The notes under the pieces were generated by a model. It ran no database searches, was not told the DNA's origin, and worked only from the letters and a program-made list of their open reading frames with translations. Positions 17,601 to 25,481 of a stretch of DNA of 64,000 nt are shown here, in pieces. The position numbers and the translations under genes were made by a program. The stretch is from Herbidospora sakaeratensis (GTDB lineage Bacteria; Actinomycetota; Actinomycetes; Streptosporangiales; Streptosporangiaceae): positions 1,248,679 through 1,312,678 of the forward strand of contig NZ_BBXC01000007.1 in the NCBI RefSeq assembly GCF_001570525.1. Reading direction: 5' to 3'. Numbering within the stretch: the stretch's first letter is position 1; the number at the start of each line of letters is the position of its first letter.

Positions 17601-17767
17601 GCTACGCCGAGGGGCTCGTGTGGCTCCTGCGGGCCCGCCTGCTGCACGCCGAAGGCGCACCCGCCGACGCGGTGCGGGCCGCCGCGGAGGAGGCCCGCGA
17701 CCGCTCGGCCGCACGCGGGAGTCACCTGTTCGCGGGCCGCGCCGAAAGATTCCTCACCGAGCTCTGA
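14654..17767 (+). CDS. SARP-type regulator with AAA ATPase and TPR-like C terminus (AfsR-like)
   Basis: The chain has about 1037 residues. The N-terminal OmpR-like DNA-binding domain (LRILGPLRLWRDG to LLWGDDAPASALNIIQKYVG) is followed by a bacterial transcriptional activator domain ending EELGIDPGPALR. Next is an ATPase with Walker A GEPGAGKTRL (about residue 300) and Walker B VVLVMDDLQWID, then a long helical repeat region. Such proteins activate secondary-metabolite or physiological genes. GTG 14654 is preferred because GGGAG precedes it by nine bases; GTG 14627 and ATG 14630 are alternatives. The 3' end overlaps the convergent BASS gene by 46 nt. No biosynthetic cluster is adjacent. Confidence 0.88.
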   Translation: MTGPAHPDGRGPLRLRILGPLRLWRDGAELDAGPRQQAQLLALLLARANRPVTTRELIDLLWGDDAPASALNIIQKYVGALRRLLEPALPARAAGAYLHRRVDAYVFEAGPGTLDLLDFRDHLAAARTASKEHAPDTALDHYAAALGLWHGHAGDGLALEPAAAPVLTALDDEFHAACVAAAGLAVAAHRPERVLRALRLAASMAPFHEPVHAALVTTLGASGRQAEALSAFHAIRDRLAEELGIDPGPALRAAQESVLAPHPAAPAGPRPAAGLVGRAEELAVLRRAVEAAFTGGSGLGVVEGEPGAGKTRLLEETAAAAVRRGALVVRASCLEGDGTPSMWPWEQALTGLLDALPAPAGEKWRAGELGRVLDGGGDQAGPPVAGSRAQFRLFEQAVGVIGQAAAERPVVLVMDDLQWIDPASLQMFGHVAGRLPAGAAIVCALRDRAPAPGAALAQALAAAGRLPGHHRIRLGPLGLTDVAELVRRETGRPPAPDVARDIHARTEGNPFFVRELARLLSDRGALGVPATVRDVVRDRMAGLDDDARELVRLAAVIGRDVDLGLLARAAGIGVAGCLERLEPLRALGLLESDPHDPFAWRFAHDLVRESVTETTEHWRGVRLHLRVADALEQHGADDESVIERLAFHLWAARVLADPVRVVEALKRAGRRAANKLAFAAADRHLESAADLARGAGLPELELSALSLLAIAPRRQAGFGGTTFDLLERAELLARRLGREVEAAGLLFARLFGAYTFMEWDRAALVRRLYEQGEASADPVVRVYGRQAWGLHQWDVGEIGEAYRFFRANDPALLEGVVSAHSDTPIRRDVSGEWPGWLAVVTAMHGDVGAALAAIDRWNGPDDSYAVATWVYYVSIIASMAGDADGVIRAVDRWIAVGTGRAAIQQELYIRLNWCWARALTGDDPAGVTEEAERLIAGFTEPPRWGVAYHHALIAEMWLAVGDAGRAAAALGRAGHALETYGQRYAEGLVWLLRARLLHAEGAPADAVRAAAEEARDRSAARGSHLFAGRAERFLTEL

Positions 17768-18618
17768 GCACGGGTGACCGCCCAGCCGAACGCGGCGGCG
17801 GTGAAGAACATGACGATCCCGTAGACCGCGCCCGGAACGGCCATCGCGGCGCTGTCCAGCATCGCCGGGCTCAGCGCGATCGTGATGGCCAGCGCGGTGT
17901 TGTGCACGCCGATCTCGAACCCGGCCGCGACGGCCGCGCCGTGGTCGACCCCGGCCAGGCGCGGCACGCCGTAGCCGACGGCCATGCTCACCACGTTGAA
18001 GGCCAGCGCGGCCAGCCCGACCGCCGCGAAGTAGCCGAGCAGGTTCTCCCGTTCGGCGTACAGGACGGCCGAGACGACCGTCGCCAGGACCACGACCGAC
18101 GACAACCGGACGGGCAGGTCGAGCCGCCGCGCCGCCCGCGGCGCGAAGGCGCGCACCAGCATGCCGAGCGCGACCGGCCCGAGCACCATCACGAAGAGCT
18201 GCTGCAGCTTGCCGGCCTGCAGCCCGAGGGAGGCCCCGCCGGGCAGGAGGTGGGCGGCCGACAGGTTCACCACGACCGGCAGGGTGACCACGACCAGCAC
18301 CGAGTTGACCGCGGTGAGGGTGACGTTCAGCGCGACGTCCCCGCCGAACAGGTGGCTGAACAGGTTGGCGGTGGGGCCGCCGGGCGAGGCCGCGACCACC
18401 ATCAGCCCGACCGCGAGCTCGGGCGGGAGGCCGAAGGCCAGCACGAGGCCGAAGCAGACCACCGGCAGCAGCACGATCTGGCACGACAACGCGACCACGA
18501 CCGCCCTGGGATGGCGGCCCACCCGGCGGAAGTCGTCGACCGTCAGCGCGAGTCCCAGCCCGAACATGACGATCCCGAGCGCGTACGGGAGGCCGGCCAA
18601 GAGGAGGGGCGAATCCAT
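17722..18618 (-). CDS. Bile acid:sodium symporter (BASS) family transporter
   Basis: The 298-residue membrane protein has about nine hydrophobic segments and the BASS hallmarks VVAASPGGPTANLFSHLFGG (sodium-site region) and FEIGVHNTALAITIAL. These proteins import organic anions with Na+, for example keto acids, pantoate or sulfated compounds. The start ATG 18618 is preceded by a good purine-rich site. It is divergent from the MFS exporter, with TGAAC-N5-GTTCA in the shared gap. Confidence 0.88.
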   Translation of the reverse strand: MDSPLLLAGLPYALGIVMFGLGLALTVDDFRRVGRHPRAVVVALSCQIVLLPVVCFGLVLAFGLPPELAVGLMVVAASPGGPTANLFSHLFGGDVALNVTLTAVNSVLVVVTLPVVVNLSAAHLLPGGASLGLQAGKLQQLFVMVLGPVALGMLVRAFAPRAARRLDLPVRLSSVVVLATVVSAVLYAERENLLGYFAAVGLAALAFNVVSMAVGYGVPRLAGVDHGAAVAAGFEIGVHNTALAITIALSPAMLDSAAMAVPGAVYGIVMFFTAAAFGWAVTRAQSSVRNLSARPANR

Positions 18619-18652
18619 GCCCCAGTGTCGGCGGGCCGGTCTGGACGGGGAG

Positions 18653-18667
18653 TGAACCGCCCGTTCA
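18653..18667. promoter_or_regulatory. Short dyad between BASS and MFS genes
   Basis: TGAAC-CGCCC-GTTCA is a perfect 5+5 dyad in the 116-nt gap between the divergent transporters. The size is minimal for an operator and no regulator is adjacent, so it is only a candidate. Confidence 0.3.
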
Positions 18668-18734
18668 GTGGGCGTCCAGTGCCGGGGGACACGATCGATC
18701 CCATGACCACGAACCGCCGATCGGGGCCGTCCCG

Positions 18735-19973
18735 GTGACCGTGCACGTCCGCGCCTACGAAGCCCAGTGCGCCGCGGAGGAGTCCCGGCACGCGCCCGCC
18801 GGGAGGGGCGCCGCGCGCCCGGGGCTCGCCCTGTTCGCGCTGGCGCTGGGCACCTTCGCCATCGGCGCCGGCGAGTTCGGCAGCAACGGCGTCATCCAGC
18901 TGTTCGCCGCCGACCTGGGGGTGTCGATCCCGGTCGCCACCCACGCGATCACCGCCTACGCCCTCGGGGTGGTGGTCGGCTCGCCGCTGATCACGCTGCT
19001 CGCCGCCCGCGTCAACCGGCGCACGCTGCTGCTCGGCCTGGCGGTGCTGTTCCTCGTGGGCAACGGGCTGTCGGCCCTGGCGCCGGACATCGCGCTGCTC
19101 GTCGTCTTCCGCTTCGTGGCGGGCAGCGTCCAAGGGGCGTTCTTCGGCGCCGGGGCCGTCGTGGCCGCCTACGTCTACGGGCCGGGCCGGGGCGGCAAGG
19201 CGTTCGCCACCGTCATGGGCGGGCTCACCCTCGCCACCGTCGCGGGCTCGCCGCTCGCGACGTTCATCGGGCAGCAGGCCGGGTGGCGGGTCATGTACGG
19301 GGCCGTCGTCGCCGTCGGCCTGCTGGCCGGGCTGGCGCTGGTGGCGTGGTTGCCCCGGACCGCCGACCTGCACGGCGGCCCGATCAGGAGCGAGCTGAAC
19401 GGCCTGCGCCGGCGCGGCGTCTGGGTGATGGTCGCCGTGCCCTCGCTCGGCATCTCCAGCATCTTCGCCGTCTACACGTTCATCGGCCCGTTCGTCACCG
19501 ACGCGGCGCGCAAGGACCCCGCGCTCATCCCGGTGGCGCTGGCCGTGTTCGGCCTCGGCATGGCGGCCGGCAACCACTTCGGCGGCCGGGCCGCCGACCG
19601 GTGGGAGCACCGCGGCCTGACCTGGGGGTACGGCGGGGTGCTCGGGCTGCTGGCGCTGATCGGGGTGGCCGGGAACGAGTGGCCCGTGCTGCTGGCGTGC
19701 CTGTTCGGCGTCGGCGCGACCATGATGTTCGCGATCCCCACCATCCAGGTCAGGCTGACCTCCTTCGCGCCCGACGCCCCGACGCTGATGGGCGCGCTCA
19801 ACCTGGCCGCCCTCAACCTGGCCAACTCCTTCGGCGCGATCGGCGGCGCGATCACCCTGGCGGCCGGCTGGGGCACGCTGTCGACGGTGTGGGCCGGCTT
19901 CCTGCTCACCTCGGCGGGCCTGGCGCTCTATCTGAGCACGGTGACCGGAACCCTGCACCGGTCTCGCGGGTAG
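18735..19973 (+). CDS. MFS transporter (drug/arabinose exporter type)
   Basis: The 412-residue protein has 12 predicted transmembrane segments and the DHA1 pattern: FGSNGVIQLFAADLGVSIPV in helix 1, GSPLITLLAARVNRR (motif A region) and FRFVAGSVQGAFFGAGAVVA. It resembles Cmx/AraJ-type proton-driven exporters. GTG 18735 is used as start. Just upstream, ATG 18703 opens an 11-codon frame (MTTNRRSGPSR) whose TGA overlaps the GTG, which could be a coupled leader or simply a misplaced start. No adjacent regulator indicates its substrate. Confidence 0.85.
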   Translation: MTVHVRAYEAQCAAEESRHAPAGRGAARPGLALFALALGTFAIGAGEFGSNGVIQLFAADLGVSIPVATHAITAYALGVVVGSPLITLLAARVNRRTLLLGLAVLFLVGNGLSALAPDIALLVVFRFVAGSVQGAFFGAGAVVAAYVYGPGRGGKAFATVMGGLTLATVAGSPLATFIGQQAGWRVMYGAVVAVGLLAGLALVAWLPRTADLHGGPIRSELNGLRRRGVWVMVAVPSLGISSIFAVYTFIGPFVTDAARKDPALIPVALAVFGLGMAAGNHFGGRAADRWEHRGLTWGYGGVLGLLALIGVAGNEWPVLLACLFGVGATMMFAIPTIQVRLTSFAPDAPTLMGALNLAALNLANSFGAIGGAITLAAGWGTLSTVWAGFLLTSAGLALYLSTVTGTLHRSRG

Positions 19974-20004
19974 CCGCTGACGTCACAGGGAAGCGCGTTT
20001 CCGG

Positions 20005-20394
20005 TCACGGCGCCAGGGTGCGCAGGACGCAGAACTCGTTGCCCTCGGGGTCGGCCATGACCACCCAGCTCCGGTCGGGGCCCTGGCCCAGATCTCTTCT
20101 GACGGCGCCGAGGCCGAGCAGCCTGGTCACCTCGTCGTCGGTGCCGCCGTCGATCGGGCTGACGTCGAGGTGGAGCCGGTTCTTCCCGGTCTTGCCCTCG
20201 GGCACCCGGATGAACTGCAGGGTGGGTGGCATCTGGCCGGCCAGGACCTGCTCGACGGTCGGCACCCAGGAGCCGATCTCGACCTTGCCTTCGGTGCGGT
20301 CGATCACCGTGAAGTCCAGGACCTCGCACCAGAAGGCCGCGAGTCTCTCCGGATCACGGCAGTCGACGGTCACCTCGGTGAGCCTACTTGTCAT
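20005..20394 (-). CDS. VOC family protein (glyoxalase_6-like)
   Basis: The 129-residue single-chain VOC protein contains LTEVTVDCRDPERLAAFWCEVL, NRLHLDVSP and DPEGNEFCVL, the usual start and end of actinomycete glyoxalase_6 proteins, many of unknown substrate. The start at 20394 overlaps the FAD monooxygenase stop (20384) by 11 nt, so the two are co-translated. Confidence 0.85.
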   Translation of the reverse strand: MTSRLTEVTVDCRDPERLAAFWCEVLDFTVIDRTEGKVEIGSWVPTVEQVLAGQMPPTLQFIRVPEGKTGKNRLHLDVSPIDGGTDDEVTRLLGLGAVRRDLGQGPDRSWVVMADPEGNEFCVLRTLAP

Positions 20395-21946
20395 GTCTCT
20401 TCCTGATGTTCGAGGGCGTACCGAACCATGCGGAGAGCGCCTCCCGCAGCGAGGGAGTGGCGCTGTCCGCGGCTTCGTCGATTCCGGCCGCCCAGGCGAC
20501 GTGGCCGTCCGGGCGGATCAGCAGGGCGTCGGCCGGTCGGTCGTCGGTCTTGGCGGTGTGGACGTCGACCTGATGCTGCCAGTTCCGGGAGGTCTGGCGT
20601 AGTTCGGGGCGGTCGGCCAGGTCGAGCAGGACGGGCCGGGCGGGGTGCATGAGTTCGGCGACGCCGGTGACGCCCTGGCCGGTGTGCAGGGTGAGGTCGG
20701 GGGCGAAGGCGCCGGCCAGCGGGTGATGTCCGGCCCCGGGCATCGGATAGCGGATGTCGGCGCCGCCGACGAGTGCTCCCATGCGGCGCAGCGGCTGCTC
20801 GTCGGCGAGCAGTTCGGTGAAGACCTCCCGCAGCGCTTCGGCGGCCGCGTCGTGCCCGCGCCGCAGGGCCACCTGCGCCCGGGTGTGCAGCAGTGTGCGG
20901 GCGCCGGCCAGGTGGCGTTCGGTGTGGTAGGTGTCCAGCAGGCCGGCCGGGGCCGTGCCGTGGAGGTCGGCGGCCAGCTTCCAGGCCAGGTTGACCGCGT
21001 CCAGCAGGCCGGCGTTGAGCGCCACTCCGGTGGCCGGGAACAGGTGCGCCGCGTCACCGGCCAGCAGGATCCGCCCCTCGCGGTAGCGTTCGGCCTGGCG
21101 GGCCCTGAAGGTGAAGCGCGACAGCCGGGTCGCCCCGGCCAGGGGCAGGTGGGCGCCCAGCACACGGTGGACGCTGTCCTGCAGTTCGGTGAGCGTCATC
21201 GGGACGTCGTCGTCGTATTCGGTGGTCTCGTCCTCGACGGTGTAGAGGGAGACGGACCGGGCGCCGGGTGAGGAGCCGACGCCGAGCAGACCCCGGTCGG
21301 TGCGGGTGAACCCGGCGCGGACGACGCCGAAGCCGGGGACGTCGAGATCGCCGTCGCCGAGAACGGTGACCGCGTCGGGCAGGGTGACCTGGGCCAGCCG
21401 GTTGACCTCCGGATAGTCGGTGCCGGGGAACGGGATGCCGGCCCGGTCACGGACGCGGCTGCGGGCGCCGTCGCATCCCACGAGGTAGCGGGCGCTCACC
21501 CGGTAGGGGCCGTCCGGGCCGCGCACGTCGACGGTGACCGCGTCGCCGTCCTGGTTCACCCCGGTCACCTCGTGTCCGCGGCGGAGGTCGGCGCCGAGTT
21601 CGCCGGCGCGTTCGCCGAGCAGCCGCTCCAGCACGTGCTGCGGCAGCGGCAGGGCGTGCATCGGGGGGTCCGCCATCCGGGTGAAGTCCAGGTGCACCCC
21701 GCCGAACGGGAACCGGGGAGCGGGCGTCGGTCCGGTGCAGGCGGCTTGGAGACGTTCCAGCAGGCCGCGGTGGCGCAGCAGGTCCAGGATCCGGCCCCCC
21801 AGGCCGCCGGCCTTGGGGGTGTCGCGGGGCCGCGGCCGCCGTTCCAGCACCAGCGGCCGCACTCCGGCCAGGCGCAGTTCGGCGGCCAGCATGAGACCGG
21901 TCGGGCCGGCGCCCACGATGATCACGTCGGCTTCGTGCTTCGTCAT
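20384..21946 (-). CDS. FAD-dependent aromatic monooxygenase (PheA/TfdB, rifampicin-monooxygenase type)
   Basis: The 520-residue class A flavoprotein has the FAD-binding VGAGPTGLMLAAEL (11-24), an ERRPRPRDTPKAGGL stretch, the DG motif in YLVGCDGARSRVR, and the second FAD motif GRILLAGDAAHLFPATG. The C-terminal thioredoxin-like domain (about 400-520) is present. Enzymes of this type hydroxylate phenols or polyketides, and some inactivate rifampicin. GAAAGG precedes ATG 21946. It is divergent from a LysR regulator across 661 nt and co-translated with the VOC protein. Confidence 0.9.
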   Translation of the reverse strand: MTKHEADVIIVGAGPTGLMLAAELRLAGVRPLVLERRPRPRDTPKAGGLGGRILDLLRHRGLLERLQAACTGPTPAPRFPFGGVHLDFTRMADPPMHALPLPQHVLERLLGERAGELGADLRRGHEVTGVNQDGDAVTVDVRGPDGPYRVSARYLVGCDGARSRVRDRAGIPFPGTDYPEVNRLAQVTLPDAVTVLGDGDLDVPGFGVVRAGFTRTDRGLLGVGSSPGARSVSLYTVEDETTEYDDDVPMTLTELQDSVHRVLGAHLPLAGATRLSRFTFRARQAERYREGRILLAGDAAHLFPATGVALNAGLLDAVNLAWKLAADLHGTAPAGLLDTYHTERHLAGARTLLHTRAQVALRRGHDAAAEALREVFTELLADEQPLRRMGALVGGADIRYPMPGAGHHPLAGAFAPDLTLHTGQGVTGVAELMHPARPVLLDLADRPELRQTSRNWQHQVDVHTAKTDDRPADALLIRPDGHVAWAAGIDEAADSATPSLREALSAWFGTPSNIRKRHDK

Positions 21947-22607
21947 CGATGACCTTTCGGGCCAGGTGGCTGAGGTGTTCTGGGGGCCGGGTCGACGGAC
22001 GGGCTGCCGGAGGGACCGGCCGGCTTCGAGAGGATGCGGCGGCCTGGGCGCCGCCGATGAGCCGCTTCCTGGGAGACCAGCACGCCGACCAGGGCCGCCG
22101 GCCCCGGAATCCTCCCGGAGCCGACCTGCCGTGCCGGCACCTCACGCAGCCTGCGCGGCCCTCCCTCGGAGAAGCCGTTTCCGCCCATCGCCGTGATCCC
22201 CGTCTGCTCGTCGTCAGGATTGATCCGGTGTTCGTGCGTTCACCCTCGCGAAGGGACCTGACATCGGCGCCGTCGCGTCTCCCGCTCGTGGGCGGCGAAC
22301 GCCCGCGTGTGACCAGCGGTCCATCTCGACCTGGCGTCGGCCTCGACGAAGAGGTCCTCCGCCTCCGCCAACCGCTCGGCCACGATGCGTCCGCGGCGCC
22401 GGGCGTCGTCCCGGTCGTCCACCAGCGGCCCGGAGGCGAAGCGCGGCGCCGCAGACCAGGACGTCCGTCACCATGTTCCCTCGACATCGATGTGCTCCCG
22501 TGATCAGGCGAATCCGTACGCTCCGAGGATCAAGTACGGTGAACAGCCGGAACAACGACGAACTCCGGAAGATCACCTTCAGTGGGAGTGAACGGGGCAG
22601 GTCAGGC
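21947..22607. other. Long intergenic region between monooxygenase and lysR
   Basis: This is 661 nt without a convincing gene, unusually long for this window. On the minus strand the frame 22240-22422 (GTG start, about 60 residues, containing RRRGRIVAERLAEAEDLFVE) has GC-rich third positions and an amphipathic helix. It may be the remnant of a decayed gene, but there is no ribosome-binding site and no family match known to me. Promoters for the divergent monooxygenase and lysR must lie here; no clear -35/-10 pair or LysR box was identified. Confidence 0.4.
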
Positions 22608-23507
22608 GTGGAACTGCGGGACATCGAGATCTTCCTGACCCTCGCCGAGGAGTTGCATTTCGGCCGCACCGCCACCCGGCTGTGCCTGTCGCCGGCCCGC
22701 GTCACCCAGGTGATCCAGAAGCAGGAGCGTCAGGTCGGCGCTCCGCTGTTCGAGCGCAACAACCGCTCGGTCCGCCTGACCCCGGTCGGGCGGCAGCTCC
22801 GGGACGAGCTCCGGCCGCTTTACGCGGGGCTGCGGGAGACCGTGGCACGCGCCCAGCTCGCCGGTAAGGGCATCACCGGCACACTGCGTGTCGGCATGCT
22901 GCCGCTCAACGCCCACGACCTGCGCCCCTACTGGGACGTCTTCCGCCTCCGCCACCCACGGTGGAAACTGCGCATCCACAGCGCCCAGGTCGGCGACGCC
23001 TTTCCCGCGCTGCGCCGCGGAGACATCGACGTCTTGGTGAGCTGGCTCCCCGTCGACGAACCCGACCTCACCGTGGGGCCGGTCGTGTTCGCCGAGCAGC
23101 GCGTGCTGGCCGTCGCCACCGACCACCGGCTCGCCCCCCGCGCGTCGGTCTCGCTGGAGATGGTCTCCGACTTCCAGCACCCGCACACCGACACCGGGCC
23201 CGGCTACTGGTACGACGCCTACGCCCCGCGCTTCACCCGGCGCGGACGTCGAATCGAGCGCGGCCCCGTGATCCGGGACGCGGAAGAGGCCATGACCCTC
23301 GCCAGCATGGACGGGCTCGTCGTGCTCTTCCCCGCCCACGTCGCCCGCTACTGGGCCCGGCCGGACATCGCCTACCTGCCGGTCACCGACATGGAGCCGC
23401 TGCCGTACGCGCTGGTGTGGCGGAGCGAGGCGGAGAACGGGCCCATCCGGGCCCTGGCCGGGATCGTCCGCGACCTGGGCCCTCTCCCGGCGGCGCTCTC
23501 CCCGTGA
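22608..23507 (+). CDS. LysR family transcriptional regulator
   Basis: The 299-residue protein has an N-terminal winged HTH (LRDIEIFLTLAEELHFGRTA, then LCLSPARVTQVIQKQERQVG, LFERNNRSVRLTPVG) and a LysR substrate-binding domain from about residue 90. The start GTG 22608 aligns with the usual family start. It is divergent from the FAD monooxygenase, which it probably controls. It ends 57 nt from the convergent response-regulator gene. Confidence 0.9.
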   Translation: MELRDIEIFLTLAEELHFGRTATRLCLSPARVTQVIQKQERQVGAPLFERNNRSVRLTPVGRQLRDELRPLYAGLRETVARAQLAGKGITGTLRVGMLPLNAHDLRPYWDVFRLRHPRWKLRIHSAQVGDAFPALRRGDIDVLVSWLPVDEPDLTVGPVVFAEQRVLAVATDHRLAPRASVSLEMVSDFQHPHTDTGPGYWYDAYAPRFTRRGRRIERGPVIRDAEEAMTLASMDGLVVLFPAHVARYWARPDIAYLPVTDMEPLPYALVWRSEAENGPIRALAGIVRDLGPLPAALSP

Positions 23508-23564
23508 GGTGGCCTCGACAGACCTGGCGTTCGCCCTGATGGTGGGGGCGGTCCGTGCCGCGGG

Positions 23565-24170
23565 TCAGATCCAGCCTTCCTCCCAGGCGCGGTGAGCGGC
23601 GGCGTGGCGGGAGCCGACGCCCAGTTTGGCCATGGCCGCCGACAGGTAGTTGCGCACCGTGCCGGGCGCGAGGTGCACCTGGGCGGCGATCTCCGCGATC
23701 GACGCCCCGGCACGGCAGGCACGCAGCACCTCCAGTTCCCGGGCGCTGAGCGGGCAGGGGCCTTCGGTCAGGGCGGATGCGGCGATGTCGGCGTCGATGT
23801 ACCGCCGGCCCGCGGCGACGTCACGGATGATCTCGGCGAGCCGGGACGCCGGAGTGGTCTTCGGCACGAACCCGCTGACGCCGGCCGCCAGGGCGCGGCG
23901 CAGCACCCCCGGCCGCGCGTGCCTGGTGACCAGGACGACCCGGGCGCCGGGCAGCCCGGCCATGATCTGCGCGGCGGCGTGCAACCCGTCGGCGGGCGGC
24001 ATCTCCAGGTCGAGCACCGCGATGTCGGGGCGGTGCTCGAGGGCCAGCCGTACCGCGTCGGTGGAGGTGGCGGCCTCGGCCACCACGGTGAGGTCGGGCT
24101 CCAGCACGAGCAGCGCGGCCAGGGCGCTGCACAGCAGTTCCTCGTCGTCGGCGATCAGCAGCCGGATCAT
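23565..24170 (-). CDS. NarL/LuxR-type response regulator
   Basis: The 201-residue protein has a receiver domain with acidic pocket IADDEE, phosphoacceptor D54 in VLDLEMPP, the threonine switch VTRHAR and K in FVPKTTP. Its LuxR-type HTH contains PLSARELEVLRACRAGASIA and LAPGTVRNYLSAAMAKLG. ATG 24170 overlaps the kinase stop (ATGA). It probably binds the TTCATGACA dyad beyond the kinase gene. Confidence 0.92.
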   Translation of the reverse strand: MIRLLIADDEELLCSALAALLVLEPDLTVVAEAATSTDAVRLALEHRPDIAVLDLEMPPADGLHAAAQIMAGLPGARVVLVTRHARPGVLRRALAAGVSGFVPKTTPASRLAEIIRDVAAGRRYIDADIAASALTEGPCPLSARELEVLRACRAGASIAEIAAQVHLAPGTVRNYLSAAMAKLGVGSRHAAAHRAWEEGWI

Positions 24171-25348
24171 CGTGCCTCCGCGTTCGCGCCGACCGGCAGG
24201 CAGGCGGTCACGACGAAGCTTCCGTGTCCGTGCTCCCAGGTCAGCTCGCCTCCGGCGGCCCGCAGCCGGTCGGCCAGGGTGCGCAGCCCGGTGCCCGACC
24301 CCGGGCCGGGCGGGCCGGTCGTGCCGTCGTTGCGCACCCGTAGCCGGGCCACTCCGTCCGTGAGGTGGTAGTCGATCTCGGCGGCGCGGGCCCGGCTGTG
24401 GCGCAGCACGTTGGTGGTGGCCTCGCGCACGACCAGCCCGAGCAGGTGCCGGTCGGCGTCGGGGAGCGGCCCGGCGGGCTCGACGTTCATCCTGACCTGG
24501 ATGTCGGCCGCGGCGAGCACCCGGCCCGCGTTGGCCAGCTCCGCGTCCAGCGTCGTACGGCGGTATCCCTGCACGACGGCCCGCGTGTCCGAGAGCGCCT
24601 CGGTGGCCAGCCGCCGCACCTCCGACATCTCCGCGCTCGCGCGGGCCGGGTCGGCCGCCGCCAGCCGCGCGGCCAGTTCGCTCTTGCGCGCGATCACCTG
24701 GAGGTGGTGGCCCTGGATGTCGTGCAGGTCGGCGGCGAAGCGCAGCCGTTCCCGGGCGACCGCCAGCTCCCCGACCAGGCGGCGCGCCGTGTTCAGCCGT
24801 TCCGCGACGTCCCACGCCCACAACGAGCCGAGCGTGACCCAGGCGCTGAACGCGACCAGTCCCGGCGGGAACAACACCGCGCGCACCGGATCGTCGCCTC
24901 CCGCGACCGCGCCCGGCACGGCCGCGGCGGCCGTCGCCACGGCGATCAGCGCCCACCGGCGCGGCGACGGCAGGAACGTCGCGGCGACCGACACCGTCAT
25001 CGCCGGGGCCAGCGCCCACAGCGAGTCGTCCCGTACGGCCAGCAGGACGCCGCCGAGCACGGCCGCACCGGCGGCACTCGCGGCCAGCCACGCCACGGGC
25101 GGGCGGCCGGGGCGCTCGCCGGGGTCGGACGCCAGCCGGTGGTGCAGCAGCACCGCGCAGCACCCGGCTGTCACGACGAGCGCGAGTGCGCCCGCACTCC
25201 TGGCCCAGACCGGTAGGCCCGGGGCCAGCAGGCCCGCGCCGACCACGGCGAGCAGGAAGAACGTGATGCCGCCCGTGAGGCTCCACCAGGTGTGGCGGTG
25301 GAAACTCCGGAGTGCCGCCGTCTCGCCGTCGGGCTCATGGTCGCGCAC
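24167..25348 (-). CDS. Sensor histidine kinase, DesK/NarX type
   Basis: The 393-residue membrane kinase has about five N-terminal membrane helices with very short loops, then a HisKA_3 dimerisation helix with phosphorylated H209 in RFAADLHDIQGHHLQV. The ATPase has N-box REATTNVLRHS and G-box GSGTGLRTLADRL. The intramembrane sensor suggests detection of membrane-acting agents or lipid state. The start is GTG 25348. It is co-translated with the response regulator and divergent from the small membrane protein. Confidence 0.92.
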   Translation of the reverse strand: MRDHEPDGETAALRSFHRHTWWSLTGGITFFLLAVVGAGLLAPGLPVWARSAGALALVVTAGCCAVLLHHRLASDPGERPGRPPVAWLAASAAGAAVLGGVLLAVRDDSLWALAPAMTVSVAATFLPSPRRWALIAVATAAAAVPGAVAGGDDPVRAVLFPPGLVAFSAWVTLGSLWAWDVAERLNTARRLVGELAVARERLRFAADLHDIQGHHLQVIARKSELAARLAAADPARASAEMSEVRRLATEALSDTRAVVQGYRRTTLDAELANAGRVLAAADIQVRMNVEPAGPLPDADRHLLGLVVREATTNVLRHSRARAAEIDYHLTDGVARLRVRNDGTTGPPGPGSGTGLRTLADRLRAAGGELTWEHGHGSFVVTACLPVGANAEAR

Positions 25349-25384
25349 CCGGTCATTGTGGCAGCACGCCGCGTCGCGGGCCGG

Positions 25385-25404
25385 TTCATGACAGTTGTCA
25401 TGAA
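25385..25404. promoter_or_regulatory. 20-bp dyad, probable response-regulator binding site
   Basis: TTCATGACA-GT-TGTCATGAA has perfect 9-bp arms around a 2-base centre. It sits 36 nt upstream of the kinase GTG and 77 nt upstream of the membrane protein ATG (25482). TGACA/TGTCA dyads are typical of NarL-family response-regulator sites next to kinase-regulator operons. Confidence 0.75.
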
Positions 25405-25481
25405 ATCGAGTGACAAAGCCACGCGCACACCTGCGGTTCCGGCACTACTGGCGGCCGCCCCCCAGCGGCCAGGCTGAGCCC

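Noticed and set aside
14606-18484. 1292-codon open frame on the minus strand
   Set aside because: It is the complement of the SARP-ATPase gene and the mirror of the BASS gene; no domain motifs and a skewed amino-acid composition.
22240-22422. Short minus-strand frame with coding-like third positions
   Set aside because: About 60 residues, no ribosome-binding site and no recognisable family; noted as a possible remnant within the intergenic entry but not called as a gene.
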